Below the pieces are notes generated by a model, which worked only from the letters and a program-made list of their open reading frames with translations, was not told where the DNA came from and did not search any database. A program made the position numbers and the translations under genes. A DNA stretch of 64,000 nucleotides. It comes from an uncultured Thalassotalea sp. (lineage in GTDB: Bacteria; Pseudomonadota; Gammaproteobacteria; Enterobacterales; Alteromonadaceae). Location of the stretch: assembly GCA_947502355.1 (NCBI GenBank), contig CANMZP010000004.1:124001-188000 (forward strand). The letters are read 5' to 3'. Below, piece by piece: positions 17,653-25,972 of this stretch (the first letter of the stretch is position 1; every line of letters begins with the position of its first letter).

Positions 17653-20577
17653 ATGAAAAACTTTAAATTATCATTGGTAGCTGTACCAGTAATGATGGCC
17701 TTAACAGCGTGTGGCGGAACCGACTCACCTGATGAAGATAAGATCCCAGTAGAAATTGATTCAACGTACGCTGAAGTTGCAGTTTCTGCAATTAAAGGTA
17801 CTTTTGTTGGTGCAAACGTTAATGTTGAAATGGTTAATGGCACGCCAATTAGCCTAACAGAAGCGGCTAATACAGATAGCAACGGTGACACTTTAGCCCC
17901 CGTAGTTACTGAGCCCGGCTTTGGTATCGACAGCATTACCAAAATTACCGCTGTTGCCGCTGATGATAGCTCAATGATTTGTGACGCCCTAGTTTGTGGT
18001 GATGCAACCCAAGGTGGAGAAGTGTCAGGTGAGCAACTTGCTGGTACACAATTATCTACAATAGGCTTCTTAAGCGTTCCTTATGGTAACGGTGCCGATG
18101 GCGAAGTTGATTTAACCGTACAAGTTAATGCTTTAACGACATTAGGTACGCGCTTAATTGAACGTGATATTGCCGCCGGTCGCAATGTAACAAGCCAACA
18201 ATTACTTGAAATCGCGCAAGCGGAATACTCACAAATTGTAACGCGTGCTCTAGGTTTAGACACGAAAGCCAATATCTTTACAACCAACGTAGTAAGTGCT
18301 GATTCAGCGGCAAACTTTATCCTTGGTGAAGAGTGTACCGACGTTGAGAAAACAGATGACGATGGCAACAAATACACGGAAGAAGTGTGTGTTGATGTAC
18401 CGGCTTCTAAAGAAGAGTCGCAATTATCTTTCTTAAACGCTTCACTTTCACACTTCGTATCTGCTGATGACGTCGTTGTTCCTGCTGAAGATCCTGTAGA
18501 AGGTGAAGAGCCTGCACCAGTATTACCACCGGTAACACAAGCCCAAGCACTAGACCGAGCGTTTGAAAACCTTGTGTTAGCCATTGATGGTGACTTAGAG
18601 GCATTAGAAGCATTACGTGCACCTGTTGTGGCAACATTAACGGACAACACGGTCTTAGCAGAAGTAGGGCTAGCTTCAGAAGACATCTTTAACCCAAGTT
18701 TACCAATTTTTGAGCCTGAGTTAGCGAGTGGTCCTGTTCACGAAATCACGACTGCTGATAACGTTGCAGCGGCAACTATCACTGCACGTAACGCAATCAG
18801 TGATGGCGAGTCAGCAGACAAAGCATTTGATGGGGATTTAACAACCAAATGGTTAGATCACAACGATTGGGCGGGTGCTCCTACAGAAGAAGAGCCTTCT
18901 TGGATTCAAATTGACTTTGCAGAGCCGCAAGCGGTTAATACGATTGTGATGACTAGTGGTGGTGATGCGCCAGAACGTGATCCTGAAAACTTTGACCTAA
19001 TGGGTTCAAATGACAACGGTGAAACATGGGTAAAAGTTGCCTCTTTTGTTGGTGAATCTTTTGATGAGCGTGTAGAAACGAAGTCATTCAAATTCGCTAA
19101 CGGCCTTAAGTACGATAGCTACCGTTTAAACGTTACTAAGAACAAAGGTAACGACACGCTAATGCAAATCACTGAAATTGAGTTTGTTGGTCCTATCTTT
19201 ACAAGCGTTGATCACACTGACATGCCAGATATCGCCGTGACAGCTCGTAACCGCATTGGCGATGCTGAGTCAGAAGATAAAGCATTCGATAACGATGATA
19301 CAACTAAATGGTTAGATCACAATGACTGGGCAGGTGCGCCTACAGAAGAAGATCCTTCTTGGGTTCAAGTTGACTTCACAACACCTGTTGCTGTTGACAC
19401 ACTAGCGTTGACTAGTGGTGGTGATGCGCCAGGCCGTGATCCTGAGAACTTCAACCTATACGGTTCTAACGATGGCACAACGTGGGTTAAAGTTGGCAGC
19501 TGGGTAGGTGAGTCGTTTGATGAACGCGTTGAACGTAAACTTTTCTCTGTGAAAAACCAATTGGCTTTTGAAGCTTACCGTTTAGAGATCACTAAAAACA
19601 AAGGTGATGACACACTTATGCAAATCACTGAGATCGAGCTGATCGGTCCAGAATTAGCAGGTCTTAACCAAGCGATGGTTGATGGTGTTGAAATCACAGA
19701 ACGTAACAAGATCAGTGATGCCGAAGCCGGTAAGTACGCTTTTGATGGTGATGTAGAAACCAAATGGTTAGATCACAACGACTGGGCTGGTGCACCTACT
19801 GAAGAAGATCCTTCATGGGCGCAAGCTGACTTACCTGCTCCAGCAGTAGTTAATTCAATTGCTTTAACCAGTGCTAACGATGCGCCAGAGCGTGATCCTG
19901 AAAACTTCAACCTTGAAGGTTCAAACGATGACGGTCAAACTTGGATTCGCTTAGCAAGCTTCGTTGGTGAATCATTTGATAACCGTTTTGAGCGTAAAGT
20001 ATTTAACTTCTCAAATGGTTTAGCGTTCGAAGATTACCGTTTTAACATCACTAAAAACAAAGGTGATGATACGTTAATGCAAGTGGCTGAAATCGAGCTA
20101 ATCGGTCCACAGTACGAGCTAGTAAACCACGGTATGGAAAATGCTGTTGAAATTACTTCAAGTGGTTACATTGGTGACAATGAAATTCACGATAAAGCGT
20201 TTGACGGTAACCCAGACACTAAATGGTTAGATCCAAACGATTGGGCTGGTGCACCATCTGAAGAAGAGCCTTTCTGGGTACGTGTTGATTTAGACACACC
20301 ACAAATCGTATCGACCTTAGCATTAACTTCTGGTAACGATGCGGCAAACCGTGACCCTGAAAACTTCACGTTATACGGTTCAAACGATAACGGTGATACT
20401 TGGACGAAAGTGAATTCTTGGGTTGGTGAGACGTTTGATGCTCGTCAAGAACGTAAAGTATTCGATTTCGGTAACGGTTTCGCTTACGCGTCTTACAAGC
20501 TAGACATTACTAAAAACAAAGGTAATGACACGCTAATGCAAATTTCTGAAATCGAGTTAATCGGTCCTCAGAAATAA
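17653..20577 (+). CDS. Surface lipoprotein with four tandem F5/8C-like glycan-binding domains
   Basis: A 974-residue lipoprotein (signal MMALTAC, Cys at residue 20) directly behind the TonB receptor. Residues 25-360 are a beta-rich region of unknown family, acidic and with a Pro/Glu-rich linker near 275-295. Residues 362-972 are four tandem domains of 152-153 residues, each with KAFDGD-like, TKWLD.NDWAGAP, DPENF.L.GSNDNG.TW and KNKG.DTLMQ.(A/S/T)EIE phrases, typical of galactose-binding-like F5/8C folds (CBM32-like). No catalytic domain is recognised. Position and architecture suggest a multivalent glycan-capture protein that works with the receptor as SusD does in Bacteroidetes, but with an unrelated fold (inference). 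The ligand is unknown. The near-identical WLD.NDWAGAP strip in all four copies suggests one shared ligand. Confidence 0.85.
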   Translation: MKNFKLSLVAVPVMMALTACGGTDSPDEDKIPVEIDSTYAEVAVSAIKGTFVGANVNVEMVNGTPISLTEAANTDSNGDTLAPVVTEPGFGIDSITKITAVAADDSSMICDALVCGDATQGGEVSGEQLAGTQLSTIGFLSVPYGNGADGEVDLTVQVNALTTLGTRLIERDIAAGRNVTSQQLLEIAQAEYSQIVTRALGLDTKANIFTTNVVSADSAANFILGEECTDVEKTDDDGNKYTEEVCVDVPASKEESQLSFLNASLSHFVSADDVVVPAEDPVEGEEPAPVLPPVTQAQALDRAFENLVLAIDGDLEALEALRAPVVATLTDNTVLAEVGLASEDIFNPSLPIFEPELASGPVHEITTADNVAAATITARNAISDGESADKAFDGDLTTKWLDHNDWAGAPTEEEPSWIQIDFAEPQAVNTIVMTSGGDAPERDPENFDLMGSNDNGETWVKVASFVGESFDERVETKSFKFANGLKYDSYRLNVTKNKGNDTLMQITEIEFVGPIFTSVDHTDMPDIAVTARNRIGDAESEDKAFDNDDTTKWLDHNDWAGAPTEEDPSWVQVDFTTPVAVDTLALTSGGDAPGRDPENFNLYGSNDGTTWVKVGSWVGESFDERVERKLFSVKNQLAFEAYRLEITKNKGDDTLMQITEIELIGPELAGLNQAMVDGVEITERNKISDAEAGKYAFDGDVETKWLDHNDWAGAPTEEDPSWAQADLPAPAVVNSIALTSANDAPERDPENFNLEGSNDDGQTWIRLASFVGESFDNRFERKVFNFSNGLAFEDYRFNITKNKGDDTLMQVAEIELIGPQYELVNHGMENAVEITSSGYIGDNEIHDKAFDGNPDTKWLDPNDWAGAPSEEEPFWVRVDLDTPQIVSTLALTSGNDAANRDPENFTLYGSNDNGDTWTKVNSWVGETFDARQERKVFDFGNGFAYASYKLDITKNKGNDTLMQISEIELIGPQK
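18736..20568 (+). repeat. Four coding repeats of about 459 bases
   Basis: Units at about 18736-19194, 19195-19650, 19651-20109 and 20110-20568 (459, 456, 459 and 459 bases). Each ends in codons for a GP dipeptide after EIE(L/F)(V/I). DNA similarity is visible as well as protein similarity, for example AAATGGTTAGATCACAA in units 1-3, so duplication is fairly recent or is being homogenised. Confidence 0.9.
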
Positions 20578-20591
20578 GCTAACTGACTTAT

Positions 20592-20660
20592 TAGGCTCTC
20601 CCATATGGGGGAGCCTATCAGTTACTCTAAATAAAGGGCTGCTGTTGTGCGGCCTTTTCT
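20592..20660 (+). terminator. Paired hairpins between lipoprotein and GH85, partial terminator
   Basis: The first stem is 20592-20602 with 20607-20617 (TAGGCTC arm, one wobble, loop ATAT) and lacks a T run. A second, imperfect stem (AAAGGGC at 20633-20639, GGCCTTT at 20651-20657) is followed by TTTCTTT-like sequence. Together they would lower expression of the enzymes relative to the receptor and lipoprotein. Confidence 0.55.
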
Positions 20661-20724
20661 TTAGATTAACTGGTGCCAATGACATTAACTGGCATCTTCC
20701 AAATCCTGTCTTAGAGAATTCATC

Positions 20725-22545
20725 ATGAAAACAATGAACCCGTTAGCAGCGGCAGGCATGATACTCCTTAGCACACTTGCTAACAGTACCGTAGCCACAG
20801 CCCAAGAAGGTATTAATAAAAATTTACCGCCGTTTTCATTAACGCTGGCGCAAGCCGAGCAATGGACAACGACATCAAAATTGGCTGATGAACGTAATAT
20901 TTCTCAGGTGCCTTTGGCATCGCGTTTTAGTGCGCCATTAAATGCTGAGCAAGAGCAACTCGACCGTCGTGTTAAAGTCCTTATTGCCCCGGATGGGATG
21001 AATAATTTTGGTAACTACTTAGGTGAGCAAGATACGTTTAACCTGTATAACTTCACCCAGTGGTCAAACATTGATGTATTGAATTGGTTTGCGGGTACCG
21101 CCGATCAAACGGTAAACCTACCGGCTAAGCCTTGGGTTGAAGCCGCGCACCGTAATGGTGTTAAAGTGATTGGCTCGGTGTTTTTAGGCGTTGCCCGTTG
21201 GGGTGGCTCTGCGGATACCGCCCAAAAGCTGTTGAGCCAAGACGAACAGGGCCGTTTTATTTTTGCCGATAAGTTAATTGCCATGGCCGAGTACTATGGC
21301 TTTGACGGTTGGTTGATTAACCAGGAAACCGATTTATCAGCCGTTAAAGATGCGGACAACAATTTCGTAGAAGGTGAAAAAGATCCAGAGCGTGCCAAAC
21401 AACTTGCGATTAAAATGCAGGAATTTACCAAATACTTGACGCAAAATGCGCCTGCTGGCATGGAAATTCACTGGTATGATGCGATGATCATGACCGGTGA
21501 AGTTAAATGGCAGAATGAGCTAAACGACAAAAACTTAATGTTTATTCGCGAACCGGACAGTATTAGTGGCGAAGGTAAGGACGGCCGCGTAAGTGATGCG
21601 ATGTTCTTAAATTACTGGTGGGATGACAAAATGGCCCTAGAAAGTAATGAGTATGCCGTTAAAAACCAAGTAAACCCATACGAAATATATTACGGCGCTG
21701 ATTTATGGCCAGAGCGTACAGCCCAAAAAATGTTTACCGAAACCGATTGGTTGCATGCCTTGTTCCCGAAAAACTTGCAATCAGGGTTAGGCTCTATTGC
21801 CGTATTTGGCATTAATGCCAACTACAACTTCCCGGGAACCGAAGAAGTCGCCCCTTACAGCACCTTCCAAAAAGATGAAACCGATGTGTACCGTTTCTAC
21901 GATAGCCAAACCCGGTTCTTCTCTGGTGATGACTTAAACGTCGCAATTCACGACGACATTGTTGATAACAGCAAAGCATGGCCAGGTCTAGGGCGTTATG
22001 TACCGGCTAAATCCACCATCAATGATTTACCGTTTACCACCACCTTTAATACAGGCCACGGTAAAGCCAAATATCAACAGGGTGAAGTGGTTGCCACACA
22101 ATGGCATGACATCAGCCAGCAGGATATCTTACCGACCTGGCAGTTTGCTGTCTTCGGAGAAGGCGTTATTAAGCCGTTCTTTGACTTTGAACAAGCCTAT
22201 AATGGCGGAAATTCGTTAGGATTTAGGCTTGAAAAAGGCACCGTGTCTGCACGTATTCCTTTATACAAGACGCAACTGACTCTAAGCAAACAAAGTAGCC
22301 TTAAACTCGTCACAACATCGACGGCGAACGTAACGGCAAAAACCTATGTTTGTTTGCAAATGGCTTCGGGTGAACACGTTAAGTTATTCATCGAGCCAAA
22401 CCAAAACAAGGCCAACACCTGGCAATCTCAAACTTTCTCGCTAAGCGATTACGCTGGCCAAGATGTGATTAAAATGGGTGTTAGCTTTGAGGGTGATGTA
22501 ATCGATAACAGTCAGTTTAATTTAGGTCGTATTGAGATTAACTAA
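20725..22545 (+). CDS. GH85 endo-beta-N-acetylglucosaminidase, exported
   Basis: A 606-residue GH85 enzyme. This family cleaves the GlcNAc-beta-1,4-GlcNAc core of N-glycans by substrate-assisted catalysis. A signal peptide ends about ATA|QEG (residue 26), so it is periplasmic or secreted. Conserved features are VLIAPDGMNNFGNY, FNLYNFTQWSNIDVLNWF, the catalytic strip GFDGWLINQE with Asn199 and Glu201 (the family's N-x-E pair), then LNYWWDD and YYGADLWPER. The remaining 200 residues are beta-rich and may bind carbohydrate. It is the clearest evidence that the locus targets N-glycans and not simple mannan. The stop overlaps the start of the CutC gene (TAATG), so the two are translationally coupled. 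Confidence 0.93.
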   Translation: MKTMNPLAAAGMILLSTLANSTVATAQEGINKNLPPFSLTLAQAEQWTTTSKLADERNISQVPLASRFSAPLNAEQEQLDRRVKVLIAPDGMNNFGNYLGEQDTFNLYNFTQWSNIDVLNWFAGTADQTVNLPAKPWVEAAHRNGVKVIGSVFLGVARWGGSADTAQKLLSQDEQGRFIFADKLIAMAEYYGFDGWLINQETDLSAVKDADNNFVEGEKDPERAKQLAIKMQEFTKYLTQNAPAGMEIHWYDAMIMTGEVKWQNELNDKNLMFIREPDSISGEGKDGRVSDAMFLNYWWDDKMALESNEYAVKNQVNPYEIYYGADLWPERTAQKMFTETDWLHALFPKNLQSGLGSIAVFGINANYNFPGTEEVAPYSTFQKDETDVYRFYDSQTRFFSGDDLNVAIHDDIVDNSKAWPGLGRYVPAKSTINDLPFTTTFNTGHGKAKYQQGEVVATQWHDISQQDILPTWQFAVFGEGVIKPFFDFEQAYNGGNSLGFRLEKGTVSARIPLYKTQLTLSKQSSLKLVTTSTANVTAKTYVCLQMASGEHVKLFIEPNQNKANTWQSQTFSLSDYAGQDVIKMGVSFEGDVIDNSQFNLGRIEIN

Positions 22546-23273
22546 TGTCATTACTTGAAGTATGTATTAATGCCGACAACATCGAGCATTTGAGCCAAAA
22601 CATTGCCACCGCCATTGAGCATGGCGCAGAGCGTTTTGAGTTATGTGGTGAAATGCAACATGAAGGCTTAACGCCAAGTGCACAAGCCATTGAACTGGCT
22701 AAGCAACAAACGGCAGGCAAAGCGCATTTGGCGGTTATGATCCGTCCTCGTGCTGGTGACTTTAACTATGACGCAAGCGAGATTGCGCAAATGGTTAAAG
22801 ACATAGACATGGCTGCATGCCTTGGTGCTGACAGCATGGTATTTGGCATTACCGCCAATGAACAGTTGGCAAAAGAAGACATTTTAACCCTAGTAAGCCG
22901 TTGTAAAGCCCAAGGTGTTCAGTACGTATTTCATCGTGCTTTTGATACCTTAGACAGACCCGTTGAGGGCCTTGTTTGGCTTGCTGAGCAAGGGTTTAGT
23001 AGAATTTTAACCGCCGGTACTCGCTGGGGCAGCGATTCTACTTTAGAACAAGGACTGGACAATATTAAATTCTGGTTGGCACAAACCGCTACCGATGTTG
23101 AAATCATCATTGGTGGTGGATTAAATCAGAGCAACATTGCTCATGTCTTAACAACAATGGCACCAGTAAAGCACAAGGTGTCATTGCATACACATTCAGC
23201 CGTACTCGACAAGGGACTGGTGAGTGGCGAGCTAATCGATAATTTTGTAAGCAAAATTAAGCAACAAAATTAA
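22545..23273 (+). CDS. cutC: CutC-family TIM-barrel protein coupled to GH85
   Basis: A 242-residue cytoplasmic protein of the CutC family (PF03932). Recognisable phrases are EVCINADNIEHL near the N-terminus, GAERFELCGEMQHEGLTPS (about 28-46), MIRPRAGDFNYD (about 65-76), VFHRAFDTL and RILTAGTRWGS. The name comes from copper homeostasis in E. coli, but that role is disputed and no copper-binding pattern stands out. Its ATG overlaps the GH85 stop (shared A at 22545) and the beta-mannosidase follows, so its context is N-glycan breakdown. A role on a sugar or sugar-phosphate intermediate is more plausible here than copper handling, but this is inference from neighbourhood only. Confidence 0.88.
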   Translation: MSLLEVCINADNIEHLSQNIATAIEHGAERFELCGEMQHEGLTPSAQAIELAKQQTAGKAHLAVMIRPRAGDFNYDASEIAQMVKDIDMAACLGADSMVFGITANEQLAKEDILTLVSRCKAQGVQYVFHRAFDTLDRPVEGLVWLAEQGFSRILTAGTRWGSDSTLEQGLDNIKFWLAQTATDVEIIIGGGLNQSNIAHVLTTMAPVKHKVSLHTHSAVLDKGLVSGELIDNFVSKIKQQN

Positions 23274-23298
23274 ATCGCAAATCGAAAAAATAAGCAAG

Positions 23299-23323
23299 AT
23301 GCAGGGGTAATATCTACCTGCAT
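23299..23323 (+). other. Intercistronic hairpin before GH2
   Basis: ATGCAGG (23299-23305) pairs with CCTGCAT (23317-23323) over an 11-base loop that contains a further GGTA/TACC pairing option. There is no T run, so it is more likely a processing or stability element than a terminator. Confidence 0.4.
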
Positions 23324-23362
23324 TGTTGTGTGAAATATATCTAACGAAAAGAAGTAAGCTTC

Positions 23363-25915
23363 ATGAACAAGAGAATTGATAACCAATTTGTTGAAACACA
23401 AATTAACTTAAATGGCGCGTGGGAATTCAAATCGAATGAAGATGATGCATGGTTACCCGCTGTGGTACCGGGCACCAACTTTACCGATTTATTGGCCAAT
23501 AACAAAATTGACGATCCATTCTATCGTGATAACGAAGATAAATTGCAGTGGATTGAAAACCTAGATTGGCACTACCGCAGAACTTTTACTGTAGAAGCCC
23601 AAGTTTTAGAAAAACAAGCGGTTTACTTACAACTTGAGGGTTTGGATACCATTGCGCAAGTATACGTAAACGATCAGTTAGTTACCGAAACCCACAACAT
23701 GTTTATTGCCAATCGTGTTGCGGTTAAAGACGTACTAAAAGGGGGCGAAAATAGCATTGAAATTATTTTCAAATCGCCGATTGAAGCGCATAAAGATAAG
23801 CCAGAAGAGCTAGGGGTAATTTACCCAGCTGAGAATGACAAAACCGATTTAAAACTGAGTGTTTTCTGTCGTAAAGCACCTTACAGCTTTGGCTGGGATT
23901 GGGGACCTAAATTTGTTACCTCTGGTATTTGGCAAGACATCGCTTTAGTAGCCGTGGATTTTGTTCAAATTAGTGATGTTCACTTTAAACAAGATCACAG
24001 TGTTGCCGACCAAGTTAGCCTTGATATCGACATTGAACTAGACGCAGAACAAGCCTTTAGCGGTACCATTGAGTTAACCAATGCCCAACGCCCAGAGTTA
24101 AACCAAAGCATCGAAATTAACACCAAAATAGGCATTAATACCTTTAGTACTAAACTGGTTATCGACAACCCTCAATTGTGGTGGTCTAACGGCTTAGGCG
24201 AAGCCTTTTTGTACGACTTTAATGTAATCGTTTACACTGAAAATCAACCAGTTGCTGAAAGAAATCAACAAATTGGTTTACGTACTGTCGAAGTGATCAA
24301 TGCGCCTGACGAACACGGTGAAAGCTTCTTTGTTAAGTTAAATGGTCACCCTGTTTTCATGAAAGGTGCCAACTACATTCCATCGGATTCTTTCTTAACG
24401 GAAGTGTCGAGCGAGAAGTACGAAAAAATCTTTACTGACAGCGTTGCGGCGAACATGAACATGTTGCGCATCTGGGGTGGCGGTATTTATGAAAAAGACG
24501 AATTTTACCAGTTAGCCGACAAACACGGAATGTTAATTTGGCAAGACTTTATGTTCGCCTGTACCTTGTACCCAGGCGATGCTGAATTTATTGAAAACGT
24601 GGAAGAAGAAGCCAACTTCCAGGTGAAACGCCTACGTAACCATGCGTGTATTGCCCTTTGGTGTGGTAATAACGAAGTGTCTATGGGCATTGAGAAATGG
24701 GAATGGGCTGAGAAATTTGGCTATTCAGAAGAGAAGTACGCCGAGTTAATCAGTGACTATAACCACTTATTCAGCGAAGTATTGCCGCGTGTTGTAGAAT
24801 CGCACGATGACAAGTTCTATTTTGCTTCATCTCCGATTGGTTTCTGGGAAAACATCGAAGATGACGCTCGCGGTGACAACCACTACTGGGGTGTATGGCA
24901 CGGTGAAGAACCATTTAGCGAGTTCAAAAAGCGCGTACCGCGTTTCATGAGTGAGTTTGGTTTCCAATCGTTCCCGTTATCGGATTCAATGAAACGTTAC
25001 GCGACCGATGAAGACCGTGATTTAACGTCTCGAGTTATGCGCGTGCACCAAAAGCACCCTCGTGGTAACCAGCTGATCAAATCCTACATGGAAGGCGAGT
25101 ACCATGAAGCGAAAGACTTCGAAAGCTTCTTGTACCTAAGTCAGGTTCAGCAAGCCATGGGTATGAAAGCCGGTTTTGAAGCACACCGTATTGGTATGCC
25201 GTTCTGTATGGGTACCTTGTACTGGCAGTTAAATGACTGTTGGCCTGTGGCTTCATGGTCGGGCATCGACTACTACGGTAAGTGGAAAGCGTTACATTAC
25301 CAAGTAAAACGTTCATTTGAGCCGGTAGGTTTGTTTGTTGAAAACAATGAAACCAGCTTTAACGTGGTTGCGGTATCGGATTTACTTACCGATAAAACCT
25401 TTGATTACACAGCGCAATTAATTGATTTTTCTGGCAGCGTGGTTTGGGACTTTAACCAGGTTGTTGCCGCAAAAGGTAGCACCAGTCAGGTCATTGACAC
25501 ATTAACGCTTGAGCACATCACCGCGGAACTGGCTAAAGTTGGTAAGAACATTGGTGAAGCGGTATTAAAGGTAACGCTAAACGATAAAGCGGATGCACAC
25601 GCCGAGCAATTAGTAGAGTACTTCTACTTAACCCCAACCAAAGATTTGGCGTTAAGCAAACCTGCACTTCAACTGCACACTGAAATTACCGAGCAACAAC
25701 TGACTGTTCGTTTAACGACGAACACCTTGGTGAAGAGCTTACATTTGAATATTGATGGTGATGTTAGCAACTTTAGCGATAACTTCTTCGATTTACTGCC
25801 AGGAGAAGAGAAAACAGTTTCTCTGCCTTGGAACGGTGAAACCGATGAAGAGAAGCAGGAAAAAGCTGCAGCCATTAAAACCATGTCGATAATCGATACT
25901 TTTTCAGATTCATAA
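23363..25915 (+). CDS. GH2 beta-mannosidase, cytoplasmic
   Basis: An 850-residue GH2 enzyme of the beta-mannosidase subgroup, with the usual order: jelly roll (about 1-190, including NGAWEF and SFGWDWGP), immunoglobulin-like domain, TIM barrel and C-terminal sandwiches. The acid/base is Glu438 in WCGNNEVS and the nucleophile is Glu531 in RFMSEFGFQSFP. There is no signal peptide, so unlike the other glycosidases of the locus it works in the cytoplasm. The likely substrate is Man-beta-1,4-GlcNAc, the core left after GH85 and alpha-mannosidase action, giving mannose and GlcNAc for the kinases further along. The CutC gene is 89 bases upstream, and the symporter gene starts 57 bases after the stop. 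Confidence 0.94.
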   Translation: MNKRIDNQFVETQINLNGAWEFKSNEDDAWLPAVVPGTNFTDLLANNKIDDPFYRDNEDKLQWIENLDWHYRRTFTVEAQVLEKQAVYLQLEGLDTIAQVYVNDQLVTETHNMFIANRVAVKDVLKGGENSIEIIFKSPIEAHKDKPEELGVIYPAENDKTDLKLSVFCRKAPYSFGWDWGPKFVTSGIWQDIALVAVDFVQISDVHFKQDHSVADQVSLDIDIELDAEQAFSGTIELTNAQRPELNQSIEINTKIGINTFSTKLVIDNPQLWWSNGLGEAFLYDFNVIVYTENQPVAERNQQIGLRTVEVINAPDEHGESFFVKLNGHPVFMKGANYIPSDSFLTEVSSEKYEKIFTDSVAANMNMLRIWGGGIYEKDEFYQLADKHGMLIWQDFMFACTLYPGDAEFIENVEEEANFQVKRLRNHACIALWCGNNEVSMGIEKWEWAEKFGYSEEKYAELISDYNHLFSEVLPRVVESHDDKFYFASSPIGFWENIEDDARGDNHYWGVWHGEEPFSEFKKRVPRFMSEFGFQSFPLSDSMKRYATDEDRDLTSRVMRVHQKHPRGNQLIKSYMEGEYHEAKDFESFLYLSQVQQAMGMKAGFEAHRIGMPFCMGTLYWQLNDCWPVASWSGIDYYGKWKALHYQVKRSFEPVGLFVENNETSFNVVAVSDLLTDKTFDYTAQLIDFSGSVVWDFNQVVAAKGSTSQVIDTLTLEHITAELAKVGKNIGEAVLKVTLNDKADAHAEQLVEYFYLTPTKDLALSKPALQLHTEITEQQLTVRLTTNTLVKSLHLNIDGDVSNFSDNFFDLLPGEEKTVSLPWNGETDEEKQEKAAAIKTMSIIDTFSDS

Positions 25916-25928
25916 TTAACTGCACATA

Positions 25929-25948
25929 CCCGATAGTCCGCTATCGGG
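25929..25948 (+). other. Intercistronic hairpin, GH2 to symporter
   Basis: A perfect 8-bp GC-containing stem (CCCGATAG/CTATCGGG, loop TCCG), followed by only a moderately T-rich stretch. It may be a weak terminator or an mRNA-processing site inside the operon. Confidence 0.5.
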
Positions 25949-25972
25949 TTCATTCGTTTAGGGGATAAAAAC

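Noticed and set aside
18081-18686. 201-codon leftward open frame inside the four-domain lipoprotein
   Set aside because: Ser/Thr-rich antisense shadow of a well-supported gene with biased codons.
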